64,000 nucleotides of DNA from Rummeliibacillus pycnus_A (GTDB taxonomy: Bacteria > Bacillota > Bacilli > Bacillales_A > Planococcaceae), in the NCBI RefSeq assembly GCF_044359855.1, contig NZ_CP132291.1:682001-746000 (forward strand), read 5' to 3'. Shown piece after piece: positions 59,595 through 64,000 of this stretch. The notes beneath the pieces are model-generated. The model saw nothing but the letters and a program-made list of their open reading frames with translations, searched no databases and was not told where the DNA came from. Within the stretch, counting starts at the first letter, position 1; each line of letters begins with the position of its first letter. A program made the translations under genes and the position numbers.

Positions 59595-59985
59595 TACCAT
59601 ATTCAGATTTGGATGTTCCGCTTCAGACAGCGCTTTCCACGGGGCTTGGCTTCAATCTCCTCGGGCCAACACGATGTTGGTCACGAAGCCGTTGCCACAG
59701 GACGTGGCGTTCTTAGGCTTTGTTCCTTAAAAGATGTGCTCCTGCATCGCTTCGCAAGCTTCGTCGCAAGAAATTCTTTTTAACAAAAGAATTTCTTCCT
59801 GCGGGGCTTTCAGCTCAAGCTTTTCCCGTAGGACATTGAATTAGCTTCCTTGAATTAGCACCGCACGAAGAAAATGCGAATGCATTTTCGAGGACTCGCC
59901 GTCTTTTGCTCCACAATGAACAAAATTGACTATCATAATGTTCGTAAATTTTATATGAATTTTGCATTATGAAATTGATTCATTT
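59595..59985. repeat. Palindromic repeat element, copy D (long form, left end lost)
   Basis: About 390 bp. From ATATTCAGATTTGGATGTTC onward it follows copy A almost base for base, including the 145-bp middle (GCCAACACGATGTTGG, AAGATGTGCTCCTGCATCGC). Near 59830-59885 there is an extra stretch with TTGAATTAGC twice. The right end is intact (AATGTTCGTA, TTATGAAATTGATTCA at 59967-59982) but the left TACGAACATT end is absent. A 75-codon open frame inside (59503-59730) is chance. Confidence 0.88.
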
Positions 59986-60055
59986 AAGTTATTTTAACCT
60001 TCTTCGATCAACTCAATCCGTTAATGAAAACAGAATGGTATTAGGAGGCATTTAT

Positions 60056-60289
60056 ATGGATGAAAAGGTATGGAAAGAATTTAAAGAAGCCATTGAGGAA
60101 GGGCAAGAATTAGCATTCGATTATAAAGATGAAGAATGGTGGATCAGTAGAGTACCTGAAGAAAAAAGCTTTCTTCTCACACGTTCAAGAGATTCTTTTA
60201 CCCAAGCATTTAAAACTTCGGATGAATTATTTAACAATGGGATAATTTATGAAAAACCTTTTATCGACCGCATTAAAGAAATAGAATAA
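60056..60289 (+). CDS. Small acidic protein of unknown function
   Basis: A 77-residue protein: VWKEFKEAIEEGQELAFDYK, then DEEWWISRVPEEKSFLLTRS. Soluble, no signal peptide. GGAGG at 60043-60047 sets the ATG at 60056; the longer open frame starts within the repeat. A terminator follows 8 bp after the stop. Its charge and size fit an orphan immunity or adaptor protein, which is a guess. The repeat copy D ends 70 bp upstream. Confidence 0.65.
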   Translation: MDEKVWKEFKEAIEEGQELAFDYKDEEWWISRVPEEKSFLLTRSRDSFTQAFKTSDELFNNGIIYEKPFIDRIKEIE

Positions 60290-60296
60290 ATAATTC

Positions 60297-60328
60297 TAAA
60301 AAGAGTAGCTATAGCTACTCTTTTACTT
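60297..60328 (+). terminator. Terminator of the 60056-60289 gene
   Basis: AAAGAGTAGC pairs with GCTACTCTTT around TATA and is followed by TTACTTAT. Confidence 0.88.
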
Positions 60329-60457
60329 ATATTACTATTTAGTTATCACTTAACCCCAATACATCTTTATAAATAAAACGTGTTGTAATTAAAAATCCGA
60401 ACTTATTAATAATGTTCTTTAAACACAATATTAATGTATAATGAATCAAATCATATA

Positions 60458-60958
60458 TTAAACATAATTCCAATCTTCTTCTCTATCACAATCTCCATAT
60501 GGATTTAATCCATAATACGGACCAACATACGTAGCTTTCCCGTTGCGAATAATGCATTGCATACCATGTTCTTCTTCCCATTTACAATTTAATTCTAAAT
60601 CAATGACAGGTTCAGTTTTATTTTTAGATTTCGGAATACTTATAGTATTTGGTGTAATATGAGATAAAACATCTGTCGGTTTAGAAAACTCTATAATATC
60701 TTCTCCAATATCATCAAGAAATTCATTACAGTATCTAATAGATGCTTTACAAATTTCATCTATAAGACCTTCACTTAAAGTATTTAAGAAAGTTAAACAT
60801 AGTTCTGCGTATTCGATATCTGATTCTTGATTTATATATACTTTAATATCTTGATCAAATAATTCTAAGTATGTTTCGCCTTCTAATTCGAAATATTCAT
60901 TGGTTGTAAGGTTTTTAATAACCACTGTACTTACTACCTCCCTCAAATTAAAGTTCAT
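60458..60958 (-). CDS. DUF6985-like acidic protein, immunity-type
   Basis: A 166-residue acidic protein. FFELEGETYLELFDQDIKVY-like β-rich front (the actual text is NEYFELEGETYLELF) and the end IDLELNCKWEEEHGMQCIIR with NGKATYVGPYYGLNP match the C-terminal pattern of DUF6985 proteins, which often occur as immunity proteins. GGGAGGTAGTAAG precedes the start. No toxin is adjacent, but a broken YwqG-type gene and another gene fragment lie just upstream. Function unknown. Confidence 0.62.
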   Translation of the reverse strand: MNFNLREVVSTVVIKNLTTNEYFELEGETYLELFDQDIKVYINQESDIEYAELCLTFLNTLSEGLIDEICKASIRYCNEFLDDIGEDIIEFSKPTDVLSHITPNTISIPKSKNKTEPVIDLELNCKWEEEHGMQCIIRNGKATYVGPYYGLNPYGDCDREEDWNYV

Positions 60959-61178
60959 CTTATTTTTACCACTCGAGTATGGCTTTCTTTCCCTTATCTA
61001 CCTATACCCCTGTTTATTTCTATTACTTCAACAAAAAGGGTATTAATCTCTTTTGGAACTACGCCCTTTTAACTCAATAAAAAGGAGTACAGTTCATATG
61101 TATGACTAAATACACTTTCAGCTATTACTGTCCTATAAATAATTCCCTTTTTAAAGTTATTAACCCTAATAACTTTAA

Positions 61179-61864
61179 CTAATAAAAATCACAGTACACA
61201 ATCCAATCTTGCTTTTCTGGATTATAGAAAAAATAGAAACTGCCACTATCTACTATATTGAATTGAGCCTTAAAATCAGAACTTATTTGAAATACAAATG
61301 GGTAATCTTCTCCAAAAGAGACTCCATTTGCGTAAAAGAAGGATACCCCCCAACTTTATGAGTCGAATATATTTTTTCTACAATATCTTCGTAATATTCT
61401 ATTTCACACTCTGTTTCAAGTTGTAATATTATATCTTCTATTTCAGAATCAATGCTATCAGAATCTTGCCAAGAAGGTGTATCATTATCAATAAATGAAG
61501 GAGTTAATGGAAAAGGTTTTAAACTTGTAGATTGTTTATTTATTTTTTGTAATCCATCTAAATTTGAATAACAATTTATCTTAAAAAACGAAACCAAATT
61601 TTCTAAATTTAGATTATTAAATACATTGAAATCCATATAAATTGTTAATAATTGATAGCTTATTAATTCCTTAGGTACATAGGGTAATTTATTTAAAAAT
61701 ATTGTGCAAATAGGATCAAAATTGAATGGTATCGTTTCTCCTTCCTTTCCCCATAAAACCTTACCAATCCAACTTTCTCCTAATTCCTCTGTTGGTTGGA
61801 TTCCACCTGTTTGAAAGATTGTAGCTTGTTTAAATAATGCTTCTTTGATTTGAGAAATATTCAA
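61179..61864 (-). pseudogene. DUF1963/YwqG-like gene with one-base frameshift
   Basis: From a TTG at 61864 (GGGAG upstream) the protein runs NISQIKEALFKQATIFQTGG to GGYPSFTQMES and then, out of true frame, to a stop at 61283. Adding one base near 61330 lets it continue FGEDYPFVFQISSDFKAQFN, IVDSGSFYFFYN and QDWIVYCDFY to a stop at 61179. GGYPSFTQ and the DSG-FYFFYNP part are the family's C-terminal signatures. The restored protein has about 228 residues. YwqG-type proteins are often toxin-associated. Confidence 0.75.
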
Positions 61865-61997
61865 TAAACTTCTCTCCCTAATATATGCTTGTTTTTCATT
61901 ATAGCTAAATAGCCTAGCACCAATTAATGCAACTGTTGTTATGCTGCCATGATAAAACTGAATTTACCGTAATAGCAGTATTTTCCTTGCTGATACC

Positions 61998-62118
61998 TTA
62001 TTCACCATTTTTCCAGCGTGTATAATAAGGATAAACTTTCTCGAAATTATCTTTCAATATTGGACGAGGGCTTATTAATTTACTTGATGGTGCAATGTTT
62101 GAACTATGTACTATAGTA
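61998..62118 (-). pseudogene. C-terminal gene fragment
   Basis: The minus strand reads NTIVHSSNIAPSSKLISPRP and ILKDNFEKVYPYYTRWKNGE to a natural stop; a TAG stands just before it and no start or ribosome site is present. It looks like the end of a larger protein lost by decay, lying 130 bp upstream of the broken YwqG-type gene. A toxin C-terminus is possible. Family not recognised. Confidence 0.35.
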
Positions 62119-62187
62119 TTCCCCTATTTGAAACAATCGTGAATTATTATTCCTCCTTTATAAAATCTATGTATTAGTTTAATTTCA

Positions 62188-62230
62188 ATAAAAAAGAACG
62201 AATTCCTTTTAAAAGAATCCGTTCTAGAAT
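62188..62230 (-). terminator. Terminator of the deacetylase unit
   Basis: AGAACGGATTC pairs with GAATTCGTTCT around TTTTAAAAG on the minus strand, followed by TTTTTTATT. It lies 130 bp past the 62360 stop codon. Confidence 0.78.
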
Positions 62231-62359
62231 AATTTCTTAAACTAACTCCATCCACGCCACTGCTTCACAATTTGCGGAATGTATGTGGCAATATATGATG
62301 TTGGTGTGTTTAACCATTAGATAACAGTCGTTCATTTTAAAATCACATGGACTTTGCAG

Positions 62360-63049
62360 TTATTCATCTACCCTACAAAATTGATAGCCTTTAGGAACCA
62401 ATTCTTGAAGAACCTCATCTAAAGCTTGAATGGTGTTTTTGGGGGCATCTAAATCTGCACCAAATGTCTCACCATTGTCATGCAATAGGATGATATCACC
62501 TTTTTTTATTTTGGTGAGAAGTTCGTTTTTTATTCTTTCACTACCACCAACACTTTTCCAATCCCTTGCCATAACGGACCATAAAATGATTTTATAGTCT
62601 TTTAAAAGAGTTGGATAAAAGAGATTAACTAGCCCCCATGGCGGTCGATAGTAAATTGGTTTTGTACCAGTTATCCCTTCAATAATCTTTGAACTCTGGT
62701 CTAGTTGTTTTTTCACTCCCCAAGGGCTCATTAGCCAATTGGCACGGTGTACATAATTATGTATGCCTATAAGATGTCCTTCTCGTTGCATTCTTAATAA
62801 TAGTTCCGGATGCATTGCCGCTTTAGAGCCATGTACAAAAAATGTTGCCTGTACATCATACTTTTTTAAAACATCTAATACCACTGGTGTATATATTGGA
62901 TTGGGACCATCATCAAAAGTAATGGCTATTTTCCCACTACTTTTTCGTTTTTTTGTCACCCCTAAACCTAATACAGAGGTCAAAATGTATGGCAATACAG
63001 TGTACATTAATAGAACAGTAAGGAAGATCCTCAATATTCGACTGACCAT
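62360..63049 (-). CDS. Polysaccharide deacetylase (NodB domain), membrane-anchored
   Basis: A 229-residue enzyme. An N-terminal membrane helix (IFLTVLLMYTVLPYILTSVL) is followed by a NodB domain: KIAITFDDGPNPIYTPVVLD with the DD of the metal site, IGIHNYVHRANWL with the HxxxH, YYRPPWGLVN, and GDIILLHDNGE near the end. It removes acetyl groups from a cell-surface sugar polymer or glycolipid outside the membrane. It begins 21 bp after a UgtP-like glycosyltransferase gene, so both are on one message. Acceptor unknown. Confidence 0.93.
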   Translation of the reverse strand: MVSRILRIFLTVLLMYTVLPYILTSVLGLGVTKKRKSSGKIAITFDDGPNPIYTPVVLDVLKKYDVQATFFVHGSKAAMHPELLLRMQREGHLIGIHNYVHRANWLMSPWGVKKQLDQSSKIIEGITGTKPIYYRPPWGLVNLFYPTLLKDYKIILWSVMARDWKSVGGSERIKNELLTKIKKGDIILLHDNGETFGADLDAPKNTIQALDEVLQELVPKGYQFCRVDE

Positions 63050-63070
63050 TTTACTTCCTCCATTCTTACT

Positions 63071-64000
63071 TTAACTATATTTGAAACAATTATAAGGACT
63101 ATAAATTTGCATGTCTTTACTTGGATCCATTTCACGTTTAATGACATCTATCACTCCCATTGTAGAAGATTTAGAATGCCCGCTTTTATATTTTTCTTTG
63201 ATGCTCATTAATTCGTTTGGATTTGCGATAATTTGATTAATTTGCCTAAATAGGTCTTGTTCATTTTCCGCAAAAAAGGCTAGTCCAGAATCCAATAAGT
63301 ATTGAGTATTATCTTCCTCTTGGCCAGGTAATGGCTTATAAATAAGGAGAGGTAGTTGCATGACCATCGCTTCTGACACTGTTACACCGCCCGGTTTACT
63401 AATCATTAAATCCGAAATAGCCATCACTTCTTGCATTTTTTCACAAAAACCCATGACGATAATTTCATCATTTTTTGACTCAAACTTAGCAGTTAATCGT
63501 TTTTTCAATTTATCGTTTCGTCCACACACAATAATGATTTGCATATTATTAGACATCGCAAGGAAATCTTCTATTCCCTTACCAATAAATCCATCTCCTC
63601 CTCCCATGATTAATAAGGTAAACTTTTGTGTGTCTATTCCGTATTTTAATGAGAGTGCTTCCCTTGATTGATGTTCATCAAAGCTTTTCCGAATAGGAAT
63701 TCCCGTATCTTTTATTTTATAGTCCTCTACTCCCAGTTCCACTAACTGTTGACGAATTTGCTTCGATGCTACGACATACTTATCAGTATATGGATAGAGC
63801 CAAAATGAATGATTCGTATAATCTGTAATAATGGTGATTGCTGGGATGTCAATCAGACCATGTTCCTTTAATTTAGAAACAATGCTCGCAGCAAATGGGT
63901 ATGTGCTGACAATAACTACTGGCTGAGTTGTTTCAATGATCTTTTGCAATGACCGCATACCAAATGACAAAATGGTACCTATTGTTTCTGAAAATGAGCT
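63071..64000 (-). CDS. UgtP/MGDG-synthase-like glycosyltransferase (5' end beyond window)
   Basis: The frame is open to the window end, so the N-terminus is missing; about 310 residues are seen. PVVIVSTYPFAASIVSKLKE belongs to the N-terminal acceptor domain of family-28-type enzymes, TKFTLLIMGGGDGFIGKGIE starts the UDP-sugar domain, and DLMISKPGGVTVSEAMVMQL and PLLIYKPLPGQEEDNTQYLL are its sugar-nucleotide signatures. Relatives such as UgtP add glucose to diacylglycerol at the inner membrane face. The polysaccharide deacetylase downstream suggests the two act on one surface glycan or glycolipid. Confidence 0.88.
   Translation of the reverse strand, partial: SSFSETIGTILSFGMRSLQKIIETTQPVVIVSTYPFAASIVSKLKEHGLIDIPAITIITDYTNHSFWLYPYTDKYVVASKQIRQQLVELGVEDYKIKDTGIPIRKSFDEHQSREALSLKYGIDTQKFTLLIMGGGDGFIGKGIEDFLAMSNNMQIIIVCGRNDKLKKRLTAKFESKNDEIIVMGFCEKMQEVMAISDLMISKPGGVTVSEAMVMQLPLLIYKPLPGQEEDNTQYLLDSGLAFFAENEQDLFRQINQIIANPNELMSIKEKYKSGHSKSSTMGVIDVIKREMDPSKDMQIYSPYNCFKYS

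Noticed and set aside
59503..59730. 75-codon frame running into repeat copy D
   Set aside because: It starts in the terminator hairpin of ABC module 2 and ends in non-coding repeat sequence also found at 14.9 kb in another context.
1..64000. CRISPR array, prophage, tRNA or rRNA genes
   Set aside because: No spaced short direct repeats, no run of phage structural genes, and no cloverleaf or rRNA signature were noticed. The four large repeats are too long, unevenly spaced and unlike CRISPR.

Overview
The window is low-GC, AT-rich DNA with strong AGGAGG-type ribosome sites, many TTG/GTG starts, and typical Bacillota intrinsic terminators. A CwlJ spore-cortex hydrolase, an intracellular subtilisin with the LIPY propeptide, linearmycin-type LnrJK/LMN genes, a YkvI transporter, a DUF6366 protein and TatA/TatC of the Bacillus type all point to an endospore-forming member of the Bacillales. 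The Planococcaceae/Lysinibacillus side is my best guess, an inference from gene content and repeats. It reads as chromosome with many small accessory genes. I saw no rRNA, tRNA, CRISPR array, prophage or plasmid replication module.

Layout. 1-2.4 kb: 5' end of a [NiFe]-hydrogenase small subunit with a twin-arginine signal, divergent from tatC-tatA, with an Fnr-type promoter between; then a cold-shock protein. 2.4-8.6 kb: small accessory genes (immunity-like orphan, zinc-finger fragment, two GNATs, DUF6176, NmrA-like reductase, ankyrin protein, cytochrome-oxidase-I-like membrane protein). 8.6-13.8 kb: a visibly GC-richer block, response regulator - histidine kinase - ABC ATPase - two ABC-2 permeases, of the linearmycin-resistance type. 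13.9-16 kb: MerR/GyrI-like regulator whose divergent promoter is separated from a GNAT gene by a repeat element. 16-21 kb: glycosyltransferase, S4-domain protein, FAD oxidase pair. 20.8-22.5 kb: a repeat, a decayed IS1595-type element with intact ends, an 8-bp target duplication and a small passenger gene, then broken genes. 22.5-31.4 kb: 2H phosphoesterase, DinB, HAD phosphatase, adenine deaminase, acyl-CoA synthetase, CwlJ, DUF975, extradiol dioxygenase. 31.8-42 kb: MMPL transporter, intracellular subtilisin coupled to an endonuclease I-type nuclease, SUMF1 protein, PadR/DUF4188 pair, quinone-oxidoreductase, DUF2089 operon. 42-47 kb: five-gene overlapping operon predicted to convert D- to L-amino acids through N-succinylation. 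47-50.6 kb: DUF975 paralogue, DNA-deoxyinosine glycosylase plus a decayed copy of its 3' end. 51.3-59.4 kb: two paralogous YxlE-YxlF-YxlG-like ABC modules under different regulators, separated by a composite repeat, a nucleotidyltransferase and a VOC gene broken by one stop codon. 59.6-64 kb: fourth repeat copy, immunity-like genes (one frameshifted), polysaccharide deacetylase and a UgtP-like glycosyltransferase cut by the window end.

Two themes stand out. First, a family of palindromic 270-390 bp repeats with inverted ends (14.9, 20.9, 54.1, 59.6 kb) sits in 5' regions or between modules, and one copy contains another palindromic element. Second, at least seven genes or gene fragments show one or more disabling lesions, so the accessory stretches are in active turnover. 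Nothing here is clearly a wholly new system. The best leads are the protease-nuclease pair, the twin YxlEFG-like modules, the IS1595 derivative with a passenger gene and the repeat family.
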